From Trichoplax adhaerens (Eukaryota > Placozoa > Uniplacotomia > Trichoplacea > Trichoplacidae): a stretch of 64,000 bases of DNA. Location of the stretch: assembly GCF_000150275.1 (NCBI RefSeq), contig NW_002060943.1, positions 4,174,008 through 4,238,007 on the forward strand, read 5' to 3'. A model generated the notes under the pieces. The model saw only the letters and a program-made list of their open reading frames with translations. It was not told where the DNA came from and made no database searches. Numbering within the stretch: position 1 is the stretch's first letter; each line of letters opens with the position of its first letter. Position numbers and translations under genes: made by a program. Below, piece by piece: positions 26,001 to 39,900 of the stretch.

Positions 26001-29000
26001 AATAGATTCAATCGAATGTCCTATTTCTTGATTAGTAGTATTGATTTCTTTAGTAGCGTGGTCGAGACATCTTGATGTCACAACTTCAACTTCAGTATTA
26101 CGTTTTCATTCAAGTAAAATTTGTATGTGGTATGATATTATACTCGATAATCAAGGACTGCATATGTCCTCTAAATACAAACTGTAGTTTGAAATATTCA
26201 GTATTAAGATGGCTTTCATTTTTGAATAGTGTCATAGAAGCTTGTTCCTTGCTACTCGCTATCTTCTGCAGTTGTAGTCAGCGGTTATAATCCAAGATAC
26301 AAGAGTACGAAAGGGTTAAACTCTATTTCTTTCAAGTACTATAAAAGGTGCATTATCGTACTTAATAACAAGAATGAATCGTTCAACATGTGCGATGTAT
26401 ATACTATGTAATCGGATAGGATTGACAGTCTAGATAATGTGAAATATTGTTTCTGAACATCCGTAATAGAAAGACTAAAATTAAATTGATGTTGTTATAG
26501 GTACGGTCGTTTTGGTGAAAATTCGGCATTATTGATGTTTCGTTAGGGGGAGTTATTATAATTATTCTACCGTATGTATCTACATCACTGATGGCGAATA
26601 AGCCTAGCAAAAGAATCATTCCATTGGGAAAGGTCAGGCAATTGTTTTACAGGAAATCATCTCGATGCGGTAAGCACAGGGAATAGGATCCGCAAGGGCA
26701 TGGAAATTGTAAGGTAAAAGTGTCTTTGGATGTAATCCATTGAAAACTTTTAATAGCATTAGGAGTCGCGGCATCATAGGGGATTGCAATGTACATCAAA
26801 TAGGTAAATAATAATTAATTCATATATTATTAATGGATGGGCTCAAAGTAATTTGGTAACTGCATTATTAGTGACTATATTTAGGAATTACGGTATTATT
26901 TTCATATATTATTTATGGTCCCTGCTGTATATGATATTGACAGGGGTAAAGTCATCATTGTACCTAGTAAAAATGTATTTATTTCCTTTCTATGTTAAAC
27001 AGTGAGTAACATCATTGACGCTGTGAATGTCTTTTTCAAAGTAATGTAATACATGTACATTGTACAAGGATATTCTGTTAGTAGTCTACTGTGTTAATGA
27101 AGAAAAAAGAATTTCCTATCTAGTGACAGCGTCGAATAGTCACTTGTGCTTTATAAAGTAATTGCAAATGATGACGGCTGGTAGAATGCAATAATGTCAT
27201 TATGCCATTGATGCTGATTAAAACCCTATTGACTGCAATCCTGCTGTTCATCATTTTTATTTTCACCGATTTGGGTCGGTTGTTTATTGTCGAATGTGAC
27301 TTCAAAAAGTAGAATTAGTATTGCTTGTAAAACTGTTCCTTTTTTGACCTAGGATTTGATTTGTCTAACTCTATCGAGGACGATTTACCTTCAGCCTACA
27401 ACTGTTTACTTTGTTACAATAATATCTACGATTTATCTTGATAAATATCATCGAAGAAGAAGATACTAGCGCAATTTTACAATCAAACCTTCCACTATTT
27501 TCCAACAATCTTATTCTTTTAATATTAATTAGCGGCTGCACTATAAAGAGACGAATGTAGGTTTTACAAAGGCTTCATTAAAGTTGAAAAGAATAAGCTG
27601 CCGCATCTCTAATAGAAAGCGTCGAGTAGACGAGAAGAGAACGCTTTAATCCTTTCGTAGATTTACGATATTGCTATCGCGCTATACAACCCATTTTCAG
27701 AGTAACACAATCAGAAATGCAAAGCGCCACTCGTATCGCTCTGTAGCTAATTTCTCTGTTATTTTCATATACTAGATGATCGATGCCTATCTATCTGTAC
27801 ATTAGTTCATTCCGGCGAGTAATATCAGCTCTTGAATCTGCATAGAATATACCATATCACGGCATTAATGAACTCTCGGCTAATTACTTCAAGTTGTGCA
27901 TTATTTGTCCTGTTTCGTACATTTACCCTTCATGCTCACATTGTTTATTGATATTGGCCATTAATAAGGCGAATGAATTGCCTATAGCTCTCTGTGTAAG
28001 TATTATTCTTTATGTTTCATCCATCTTATTCGTATTGCTTATATTATTGATGGGCACGATTTGTATAGCAGTATCTCGAAGTATTGTCCTTCCAATATCG
28101 TAAATTACCCATCCTATTCGTATTGCTTATTGACATTTATAGGAGATTGCTATGGAGAATTAATTTGCCTATACAGTAGGTCTCATAATATAATTATGAT
28201 TGTCCTTATTACTCAATTAACGACAGTAAATAGGATTGAACAATACGTCATGAACATATGCTCTATTTCTCATCAATGCGATTGCCGCGCCAACAATTGG
28301 CCAGGCGCAACTAGCCATCCTAGATTAGCTTTTGTAATGTTATATTTGTGGGCCTTACCCAGGTTTTGTGGAATTGAAATTGTCTCTTCCTATTACAATA
28401 GTAGAGTGCTGGAAAAAGGAAGAAGTGCATGATGACCTTATGAGATGACTAAATTCACTCATCATATTGTTGACTTGCTGAAATTTGAGTGTATTCGCCA
28501 TCACTGCTTACTTGTATCCTTGAGGCAGAGGTGACTAAACTATAATATACTCATGCAAATACGATCGCGCTACTCACCACATGTAAAATAGTCCATGCAA
28601 TTTTATGCAAAAGTGTATCATGACTTCTTCAACAATGAGTAGGTTGAATGAGAGAGTGGGTTCGTTGTTGGATAGCGCAATTTAAGTTTTATTGTATCAA
28701 GAATGGGGTCATGAGGTCGTTTTGCAATATACTGTACAATGGTGGATAATGCGAATCATGCAATATTGGCTTTACATGGTTGGAAATGGCATCGTTTTAA
28801 CAATTTTTGAAAGGTGTTTGGACAAGCATGCAATTGGCTCATGCTCGCATGATTGCTGTAAACGTAACGAATTGATTGGATTTATTAACGCACTGTATAT
28901 CATGCTATCCGAAGGAAAAAGATGCTTGTCATGATATCAATTTCATCATGAAAATGGCCATGATTCTTGTTGTTATGGAGGGTATTTTCTTCACCAGGAA

Positions 29001-30056
29001 TATGAATGAAATTGACTGCACCGCTGTTACGGTCTATTCAACTATTTGATGTGTTTGTACTCGCTGTTCCAATTGGATATTGATATCAAAATAAGGTTGT
29101 CCATTACTGTAGTACAGGTTATTTCAAATATCTGCTTTCACAGCATCCAACGACGTAAGATGAGGTCAATAAAAGAAATGCATTGAAACATGGATGATAG
29201 GGGTATTGGCCAACTGGAGACCATAGTGTAACTTCATGGATAGAAAAAGTATACCATGGAACAATGCGCACTGTATGTGCAACGCAACATCATGAATAGC
29301 ATTTGTACGCACTCGTAGACAAGGACATTGTCGAATGGTGGGTGAATGGAATCTATTTAATATGTTCGATTTAATGGATGGGCCTTGTTCATTTAGTCTT
29401 TTATGCATGCTAGTGTTGTTGTAGGCCATTCTCCAATGTCGCAAGACTGTGATACTTCTATGTATCCTACTAGGATCAACCGATGAGTATCGTCGAGTGG
29501 TTAGCACTTTGACTTTGATAATGTACGAGTACGCATTTCTTCTTGTCCGATCTAGCGAATACGCTGACCGTGTTGATTTATTGCTCTTCAACTTGTTTGT
29601 AGAATAGTATGTTGAGCAAGCTATATGGGCCATGTAGGCAATATCGTTAGCAACAACTAGCAGATTATTTGCAACTGCTGATGAATGAAGCCATGACCGT
29701 ATTCCTTGATGATACTGGTAGTTTACCAATACTTGCAGTTTGAACTCCTATCCGTGTCAATGCTGTCTAGTCACTGTTATCGACTGTATTGTCCAGTGCA
29801 ATGTGCTAAAGTAGACAGTAGCGTCGTCGTTTGGTGGTGATTGGACTCCATTTGGATTGCTTGGCGACTGTCTCGTGTGTGGTGTTGTTCCAGTTTGCAT
29901 CTTCTTTACTGGGAAATGGTTGCACAGTTTTCATCTTGCCCAATCGTAAATCGCTGCCATTTTCTACCACAGTCGAGTACAACTATCGCAGATGGGTGAA
30001 ATGAGTTGCGCAATGGCCTATTAGTACAGTGCAGTGAGCTGTTTAGTGTACCGTGT

Positions 30057-30095
30057 ACAGTCTACAGTACAGTACAGTACTGTACTGTAGACTGT
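30057..30095. repeat. GTAC palindrome, 19-bp arms
   Basis: Two perfectly complementary 19-bp arms made of ACAGT and ACTGT pentamers flank a single base. Further GTACAGTAC copies extend to about 30122. It lies about 0.9 kb upstream of the KIF21 start codon. Confidence 0.9.
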
Positions 30096-30591
30096 CGAGT
30101 GGGGCATACTGTACAGTACAGTACGAGCGAGGGTGATGCTCGTTGGTGTCTGTGACAGTGAGGTCGTGGTCAGGTGTTGATACGTGTTGCCAACGTCAGG
30201 TGCGGTTGACTCTCGGTGCGACTCAGTCGGCATACGGTCACCAATATGCGGTCGTGTCGAGTCTAGTGTCGCCAGTGTAGTATGACCTGTACCACCAGCG
30301 GCTGACCCGCTTGCGGTGTCTATCGCCTCTTATCAAAGCGCTTCAACCCAACATGAGACACGATCGCCCTGCCTCACTCGACTGTCCAGTACGCCGTCGA
30401 ATGCAATCGATCACCAGCGAGACTCATGTTTGGGTAGTCCACTAGTGTACTGTATCAGATGGGCAGGTTGTATAACCAAAGCAATCCACTGAGAAGAAAA
30501 TCCATTTCACTGGGAATTTCAATGGCAGAGAAGAAGTTCAGGATGCCACCACCATTTCCACTAACTCCATTGGCCATTTTGCTTGAAGATT

Positions 30592-30967
30592 GATCGGGTG
30601 GTGGAGGAGAAGAGTTGCTCGACCACTTTACTTGAAGATTGATCGAGTGGTGGAGGAGAAGAGTTGCTCAACCATTTTACTTGAAGATTAATCGAGTGGT
30701 GGAGGAGAAGAGTTGCTCAACCATTTTACTTGAAGATTGATCGAGTGGTCGAGGAGAAGAGTTGCTCAACCATTTTACTTGAAGATTGATCAGGTGGTCG
30801 AGGAGAAGAGTTGCTCAACCATTTTATGTAAAGATTGATCGGGTGGTCGAGGAGAAGAGTTGCTCAACCATTTTATGTGAAGATTGATCGGGTGGTGGAG
30901 GAGAAGAGTTGCTCGACCATTTTACTTGAAGATTGATCGGGTGGTGGAGGAGAAGAGTTGCTCAATT
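30592..30967. repeat. 49-bp minisatellite next to the KIF21 start codon
   Basis: Seven full copies and a partial eighth of a 49-bp unit containing GATCGGGTGGTGGAGGAGAA and GAGTTGCTCAACCATTTTA. The unit length is not a multiple of three, so it is not a coding repeat. The array ends 17 bp before the ATG at 30985 and therefore probably lies in the 5' UTR or core promoter of KIF21. Confidence 0.93.
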
Positions 30968-30984
30968 GTGGTATCCGTGTCGCT

Positions 30985-33900
30985 ATGACTAGTAAAGACG
31001 ATGGCAGTGTTTCTGTCCGTGTTGCAGTCAGGTAAGTCTGCATGATGTTGTCCCACAGTCGATCGCCGCTTATCCATCCTCTAATTCAATTAGGATAACA
31101 ATACACAAATCAAGAAATCACTTGCATTCAATTCAATATGATTTCCATTTCTCCACGATCGATCTTGTTATGGATACTTGAGCAACAACATGATCCATTC
31201 AACAACATCAGTTATTACTTCATTTCCATACCAGTTCATCATCACAGTTCTCTCTTACTTCATGGCACTGCAAAATCGATCGATCAGTCCTTTTATTATC
31301 ATCCATTTGAGCCCCAATTCAAAATCACCATCCATGATCTCACTACTTCAATAATATGCTGATATTGTAAGAAGGAAGGAGGTCAACAAATACGCTCGAT
31401 TGCACTGTAAAATAGATCCATAAATACGTGAATCAAATGACCATCCATAATCTCACTACTTCAATAATATGCTGATATTGTAAAAAGGAAGGAGGTCAAC
31501 AAATACAGCCCTCTCTCTTCCTCCATTGCACTGTCAAAGAGATCGATCAATACTTTTATCATCATCGATTCGACCCCAAATTAAATTACCATCCATTATC
31601 TCACTGGTTCCATAGGATGGCCACATTGTCAGAAAGAATAAGGTCAACAAATACACTCGATCGATAACTACTTTTATCATCATCCATTCGACCCCAAATC
31701 AAATTACCATCCATCATCTCACTGGTTCATTAGGATGGTCACATTGTAAGAAGGAATGAGATCAAGAAATGCAGAGGGGTTTGCTAGTTGTTAGAATAGT
31801 CCAATCCTACATTCAAGCAACCATGCCCATAGTAATTTCAGCCAATAATACTAGGATTCCTCCCCCCCAAAAATGAAACTATCATCATGGACCAAAACCA
31901 CAGGATGGCTAGGCTTGTCAATGAACTAGTTTAGTAAGTGATTGACCCAAGATGGGATAGCCTAAAATGCCTATCCAATACTGTGTAGAAAGTCATTCTC
32001 TTGCTAAATTGGATGATTTGACCTTGGTAAATCCTTGCCATTTGTCATCATCACCATTGCAGTCATTGTAAACAAATAACAGCCAATAACGTCGACATAC
32101 GCGCCTGTACTGCCATCAAATTGGCGTCCCAGTAAATGCTGCTTACCATTCGGTGCTATAAAATTCCACGTTTACCTTCATATCTGTCCATGGAAATGAA
32201 ATGTACTTTAAAAAAAAAATAATCAAGGCTTCCATTTGCAATCCCACCCTATGTCTTATGCGTGAATAAAGTGACAAGCCCCTAACAGCTTGAAAAAGAC
32301 TTGATAATTCTAACACCAATTTCTTGTTTTTGCCCATTTATTTCTTACTTCAGTACAGTAGGACAGGCTTAAACCTTCCACAGTCATTGGACAGTATAAG
32401 ATATTGAAACGTTGATGGTGTGCGATCTCCATCAAAGAGCTAGAAGCAATACATTATGTCTAGATTCTCTCCCCTTGATCAACTATTTTCACTTTACAAG
32501 GGCTAGATATCGACTAGCCATAGACCCTTACACTAGACGTATCAATGCCAATCAAGAAGAAATGATCATGTAAAATGGATGCTGCTGCTTCCATACAAGC
32601 CAGAGTCAATCTGGTATCGTAGATTGGATCTGTCTTCATTTTATTCCTTTTTTTCCCCTTCCCCCGGATTGAGCCTTCTTCAACGATAAATGATCTCGCT
32701 ATCCAGTGGCTGCAGATGCGACTAGACAGCACAGCAAGGATAAGCCAACAAACAGTAGTGTCGTACGAGTATTTTTCTATTCTGTCTGCTATCCATTTTT
32801 TAGCCAGTGGAGAAGGAAGTGGTTACATAAGAAAAAATAAGTTTGTTCATTGCCAAACATAAATCGATTGTAATTTAGCTTTATGACAGGTCGAATTGTA
32901 CTGTAGATGGCTACCTAGAAAAGGTCTTTGTTAGTAATGGCCCAATTAGTAGGATATTGAGTCAGTGATATTGCAAGAGCAAATTGACTTGACTCGAGCA
33001 CATTACCTTATCTTGTTCAATTTAAAATGGTGTTAAAATAAACGATTGTAATCAACTCAATAACCATAGAATCGATAGCCTTGATAGCCCTACAAATACA
33101 GAGAAGTGTATTCTTTTCAATAAAGATCCATTTCTTGAATCGTACTTCCCCCATTGATAGTTGATACAATAGTAAAGTATCAATGATAGCCTCAAGGGAA
33201 TACTGTATTTTCCTCTTCAATCTCCTATCCAATAAACTTGCTGTAAATGCCAATGTTCAACATCGCTATCCGATGTTAAACGACGGTATTTTTTTACACC
33301 AAAGAATGGTAGTTGAATCATTTTTGTCCACTACTCCGTTGGTGGATACATTTAGCTCATTTTATTTTCAATAAATTAACCTCCTTTCCATTGCAGTACA
33401 ATGGAGAATAATTTGCATGCAACTAGACTACCGTCATGGAGAACTTGTATAGGAAATGTCTCATTGAGTACGACAATAAATTGGATGATTATTTATCCAC
33501 GATAGTCTATGCTCGTAGAGTCAAAATCAACTCGATGCGATTGCACGTGCATACTTAGATAATGTGAATTAATAACAAGTAAAGTTCAATTTTAGTCATG
33601 ATACATTTCCATCGAAGTGATCAACACCAAAGCATCCTTTCCCCTTTCTCTCTGTAACACTTACTGGCATCAAAATCCAGACTAGTACTCCTATTTTCCT
33701 TCATACGTGTCCAAATTGAAATCCGTGATGGTATGATAAAAGGAATGAATTCGATCAAGAAGGTTAATAACAAGTAAAATTCAATTTTAGTGATGATACA
33801 TTTCCATCGAAGTGATCAACACCAAAGTACCCCCCCCCCCTTCCTCTCTGTAGCACTCACTGGCATCAATATCCAGACTAGTACTCCTATTTTCCTTCAT

Positions 33901-36900
33901 ACGTGTCCAATTGAAATCCATGATGGAATGATAGAAGAAATAAATTCGATTAAGAAGGATTACCAACAAAAACTATTTGTAATTTAAAATTCCGTATTCA
34001 TAGTATCCCCTTACATCATGAAATCTTGTTACAGAATTGGCTACACTTTATCACATTAGCCATCTTAACAAGTCGAAAAGAAACATCATAATAACATAGT
34101 AGTTGTTAATAGCAACTTTGGAGATGATGAGGTATCATTTCAAGATGGTCCAATCAATTTCCTTCCCCGTAAGTGGCCAACACTACTTTAAAGGACTTAT
34201 TTAACTTATCACATCTTGACAGCTTTTAATGATCTCTGTGTACACTACGATTATGAGAAAGTTCATTGATAGGCTAAAATGCGACACAGATTGATTCATT
34301 TGTATTCAATGTCTTACTTAGGATACGTCCTCAAAATGCCAGAGAGAAACTGGATATGTGTAGGAAATGTGTAACATGTTATGCTGATCAATTTCAAGTG
34401 GTATTGGGCAAAGACAAAGCTTTTACCTATGATTTTGTTTTCGATGAAAACATCTGTCAACAGCAGATATATGATACTTGTGTTGAATCTTTAATCGAAA
34501 GGTAATACTTTAATAAATTTCCTCAAGGAGTCCTTTTAGGAATTTATTCGTTGTCCATGATAGAGTTGAGAAATTTTTTCTCCCAATGGTGGATAATTAA
34601 TACTTCTTATTACCAAGTATATTCTAATAATGAATTGACTCTTATCCGTGTGTCTCAACAAATCTACTTCATTATGCTAGTTGCTTTGATGGCTACAATG
34701 CTACAGTCCTTGCTTATGGACAGGTAATCCAACAACACTGATTATTATTCGTTATCATGTTGAATTCTGATTTTCATTCTATACATGTTCAACATTTTAA
34801 ATAGCTAGATAATAATTATACTTGTATAGTTTTAGAATCTTTAGTAAATCATTGAATGCTTACTATCCGTGACCGATATCTACTCACTTTTTTTTTAAAG
34901 ACTGGATCTGGTAAAACGTATTCTATGGGAACAGCTTTTGATGTCAACGTTGATCCGGAAATTGAAGGTAAAATTGAAATAGTAATCCATTTTATATCTT
35001 TTCTGTCCTATCGTTTCATAATGAATGGCATACTATCATACTAGCAATGATGACCATCAATTGTCATTAGCTATAAAGTAATAGCTTATTATTTCTGAAG
35101 AGCTTCCATTTTAAAATTAGTGGCTAAAATTGAGTCATCGATTAAACTAGAGGTTGTAATATTTCATTATAAGCTTACGGTATACAAGCATATTTCCACA
35201 ATCAATTACTGATCCATTTCATTGAAAAATTTTAGGGATAATACCGCGAGCTGTTAATAATTTATTTAATGGCATAAATATTAGAAAACAAAAAGCAGCT
35301 GAAGAAAACTTACCTTCACCCGAATTTAATGTTACCGCTCAATTTTTAGAGCTATATAATGAAGAAATTATTGATTTACTTAGTACGACTAGGAATATCG
35401 AACCTAAGGTATGTCTACTATTGATTTCCTTTCCATGTACAAATATCTTTTTGTGTTTATGATGGATGTTTCATGTTTTAATGACATTGTCCCCCGTCCT
35501 TTTACATAAAAGTGTAATAGAGCCTCATTTCTCAATACTGATTGCATCGATTTATTACATTAATTGTAGGTTAAGAAAAATTTAAAGATACACGAAAGTC
35601 AAGATGGAGATATTTATGTTGCAGGTGCTACCTCAAGAACAGTGACATCTCCAGATGATACAGCGAAGTGCCTCCAAGATGGTACCTTGCTACGCACCAC
35701 TGCTAGTACCAATATGAATGCTCAATCCTCCCGTTCGCATGCTATTTTTACAATCAGCATAAGGCAGACAAGATTCGTAAAAGTATGATCAATACTGATA
35801 ATAGGATGCCTAATTATATTATTATTAATTACAATAGCTTATTGAGCAAAAAATATAGTTCTGTATATAACGATAATAGTATGTTACTTCAGAAAAGGTA
35901 ATAAAAAAATTTTAGCTGAAAAAATATTGCCATTTTCATGATTGCTTCTACGTATGTTTGTTAATAGACAATAGAACAATCTGACGAATTAGAAAGTATC
36001 AGTGCCAAATTCCACTTTGTAGATTTGGCAGGTTCAGAAAGATTAAAACGTACTGGAGCAACTGGCGATCGCGCTAAGGAAGGAATATCGATAAATTGCG
36101 GATTGGTAAACATTGCATGCATAAATTGTCATTTAATCGTACAAACTTTATTATCAATTCAATAGTAACAGAATCGTTTCGATCAATACTGAATTTGACA
36201 CAATATTTTAGCTCTCGCTTGGAAATGTCATAAGTGCTCTAGGAGATCAATCGAAAAAGGCAACTCATGTTCCATATCGCGATTCAAAACTGACAAGATT
36301 TCTACAAGATTCATTGGGTGGTAACAGTCGAACTTTGATGATTGCCTGTGCAAGCCCTTCAGATTGTGATTTCATGGAAACGCTGAATACATTAAAATAC
36401 GCGAATAGGGCTCGCAATATTAAAAATAAGGTTATATATTAGCTCGTTGAATATTTAGCAAACTATAAATATAGACTGTCGATTTTCCTATAGATACACA
36501 GTTATTGCCTGCCACAAAAGTGGTACTTTCCATGCAAACGTCTAATTATCGTTGGATAATAAATACCAAAATTGATCTCAACTATTTCTTTTACTGGTTA
36601 TCATAGGTTGTGGTAAATCAAGATCAGGCTTCAAAACAAATAGCAGCTCTACGTGCTGAATTGCAACAGTTACGAATTGAAGTCATGGAATATCGCCAAG
36701 GGAAAAGAGTAGCAGAATCCGATGGAGAACCTATTTATAGCGATCTACATCATGAAAATGTCATGCTTCAAGCAGAAGTTGACCGGTTAGGATTGCTTAC
36801 ACTATATTTTTACCATCACTTAGCGATTACTATTGAAATATATTTATTTTAAAAATTTAGGCTACGCTCACGAATTAAAGCGATGCAGCAAGTTATTGAT

Positions 36901-39900
36901 TCTCAAAAGGCTAGAAATATAAGCTTGGAAGTTAATAAAGCAACTGAAATGGTTGTAGCTGACCCCAGCAACAGTTTAGATATTTCCAAAGTCATAGAGA
37001 AATATGTAGCGGAGATTGAAAATTTGAAGTATGTAATAGTTACTTGATTTCAATCTTAATCCGTATCGCTAGCGCTAATTTTCCTATTGTGGATGTAAAT
37101 TGAAATGAATATACAGAATTCAATTAGCGGAAATTCAAGAGATGCGACGATGGAACGAGCCTACATCATCAACTGTAGTTCTAGAGTCATCTATTTCTTC
37201 AGCTGAGATTTTAAAAATCGCTAAGCAATCTTGTGAAGAAGATATGCAAAAGATGAAAGATATCGAAAAAGTAAGCTCCCTATTATTCCTAAAAGTGGCG
37301 AGCATAAATTATAACATTATTAGACTTTCACAAGATATTATGATTCATTTAATACATATTCAAAGTATACGGCGTAAAAAATAATTATTTTTATGTGTCA
37401 TTTATAGAGTGATGACTCAGACTCTCAAGATGATTCAGAAAATGAAGATGGAGGTATACTTTTTAAGTGGAATGTTATTTGTGTTTGTATGTTCAATGTT
37501 TAAATGTTTTCTTTTCCTTGGTTTAGAACTAACGGAGGATGTTGCAAAACTATCGCAGGAAATATCGGTAAAGCAAAGACTAATCTCTGAACTTGAGTCA
37601 AGTCATGAGCAAATAAATATGTTGAAAGCACAGTATGAGGAAAAAGTTGTAATTCTACAGGTAATCTAAAAAGATATATTAGCTATGAATAAAACTATAG
37701 CGCAACAATCTTCAATGTAACCTAAATTTGGTTTTAAAATTTAATCACCACATTTTTACCGATCAAACTTCTAAGAATTATTCTAAAACTTTTAAATTGA
37801 TTTTGTTTTTGCTTAAGAAAAAAATTGAAGATGCAAAAACAGAACGCGATCAAATTATGAAAACAATAGGTAAGTAATTGCTGATATCTATACATAATAG
37901 ATACCAGTCAGATAAGTAGAGAGTAAAGAGATTAATGGGTGTTGTACATGCTAGATACACTCGAGTCTGGCTCTGGTAATAAAGCTAATCAAGTTAAAAG
38001 TGAATACGAAAAGAAGATTAATAATCTCACCACGGAGTTAACAAAACTTAAGACAGCACAAAAAGAGCATAATAAGTTGCTAAAAATAAAAGTAAGAACT
38101 TTTATCCTGTAGCTATATTTATAATGAGCATGACGCATATGGGCTATTGATGCAGTCTTTCCGGTTAAGGAATTGCTTAATGATCGCTTATATTTTTACT
38201 AGACGCAGCATGAACAACAATTGCTAACCTTACGGACGGACTTACAGCGCATGAAAGAAGCAAAGGTTATTTTACTTTGTGATAAGAAAATTGAAAAGGT
38301 TAAAATGTGGATCACATGTACTTTAGTAACTTATAGGGTAATTAATAACATTAGGTCAAGTTGGTTAATCAGATGAAGCAAGACGCTAGTAGAAATAAAC
38401 AGGAGGTATTCATTTGCAATGATTTGTTATGGATTTAGTTCGGAATAATTTACTTTACTATCAAATTCTGTTCCTAATTTGAAGAAATTCGATCTTAAAT
38501 TTATTGTCTAGGGTGTGAAAAAAAATCGAGAAATTGCTAAACTTAAAAAGTTGAATCGTCAGAAAGAGGTAATGTGGTAATGTAGAAAACGAAATACTAT
38601 TATCTTCGTCCCTAATTATTATCTCGGGATAGTAAAAATAGAAAGGGCCTTATACAGGAGTAAATATCTAAAGGTCTCAATTGATCCTGTGGTTGATGTT
38701 GTTATCAACAAATTGTTAAACTTTTATTAGATTGCTATCCGCAATTTAGAATCGGATAAACAACGTCGAGAAGCTGTTTTAAAAAGGAAGCAAGGGGAGG
38801 TAAAGTTAGCAACTCATTACTTAATAGTAGAGATATTTATTTTATATTGTGTACTTGGGGATTAAGTAAGTAATTTCATACAATAGGTGGAAGTGCTTAG
38901 ACGGGAAAAAAAACAAATGCAACCTGCAGTTATTGCTTCCCAAGGAAAGATGAACCGATCTGGGATATCTTTAGATTATTCCAGGACTTCGAAGCGCACA
39001 ACGGTAGCCAAAATTTCAACTTTAGCTGGAACTTCCTCGAAGAAAAAGTGGAAGATTTTGAAAGATACCGTAAGCGATAACGTGTGATCTTTTAATTCTT
39101 CAATTCAAATTTAATTCAAACTAACGTTAAGCCTTTTATTTCTTTTTAGTTATCGAATTATGTTGCAAACAAGCAAGCACTACTATTGCTAGAAAGTGAT
39201 ATAGAAGATTTAATGCAGGTGATGCTATAACACTTAACTGTACAATTTAATGTCAAGGTCTAAATGGTTAATTTATGGGCAGAGTAGCGTCAATTTTTTT
39301 ATACGATCGATTTAAAGTTAATCGAAATCCTAATAATGTGACTTTCATTTGTTTAATTTGTATTTTGCTAATGAATTGAATGATGTATATGTAGGAACGT
39401 GAAAAACTTGGATTAGAACTAGAAAATTGTAAAAAACAGATGGAAGAGATTTCTGGAAACGATTCGGTTTGTTTTTTATCACTCTTTTGTGGCTTATTTC
39501 AGATCTGATGTAGGTACAATAATATATTCTTATATTTCTAAATGCAGGTTGAGAAAGAAAATGATGATTTGCATGATCGTGCGGAGGGTATTGTAGCGAA
39601 GCTAGAATTTATACAAGATACTATTTCTGAAAGACAGAATGAAGTTATGCATTTAACTGAAGCTAAGGTAAATCATATCTTTTCTACAATGGACTCAATT
39701 AACTTAAAGTGTCCCTTCCCAATATAATATATGACATGAAATTTTGTTGAATTGTATTACAGTTAATCGATATACTGCAATATGATCATTATTTTTGTAG
39801 GAAGAACACGATCCTACAGCAATTGTGAATTCATGCAATAGCATTTTGAACGCGAAATCTCTTTTAGAAAATTTGATATGGGAATATGCGAATAAGAGGA

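Larger units (their letters stand above)
21086..30984. other. 9.9 kb divergent intergenic region, A1CF-like/KIF21
   Basis: The two flanking genes read away from it, so both promoters must lie here. The left part (21.1-21.4 kb) may hold 5' UTR exons of the A1CF-like gene: an acceptor-like cttg-ctag near 21120 and a donor gtaagc near 21310. It contains the (ACGGT)n tract, the 240-bp repeat, the palindrome cluster near 30.06 kb and the 49-bp minisatellite. From 23.6 to 29.9 kb I see no conserved coding stretch. Open stretches such as 28061-28432 (+) and 29166-29729 (-) lack recognisable motifs and splice context. Confidence 0.7.
31032..34321 (+). other. KIF21 intron 1 (3.3 kb), repeat-bearing
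   Basis: Donor gtaagt, acceptor cttag. It is by far the longest KIF21 intron and contains the repeats at 31290-31775 and 33571-33960. Short open stretches in it show no family motif. A long first intron next to a promoter often carries regulatory sequence; that is inference here. Confidence 0.85.

Noticed and set aside
28061-28432. 123-codon plus-strand open stretch
   Set aside because: No family resemblance; overlaps another open frame and partly repeated text (TATTCGTATTGCTTA).
29166-29729. 187-codon minus-strand open stretch
   Set aside because: Longest open stretch in the big intergenic region, but it has no recognisable motif, low-complexity-like composition and no splice context; likely chance in a less AT-rich segment.
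30592-30967. 49-bp array as CRISPR
   Set aside because: Units abut without spacers, and the context is a eukaryotic promoter.
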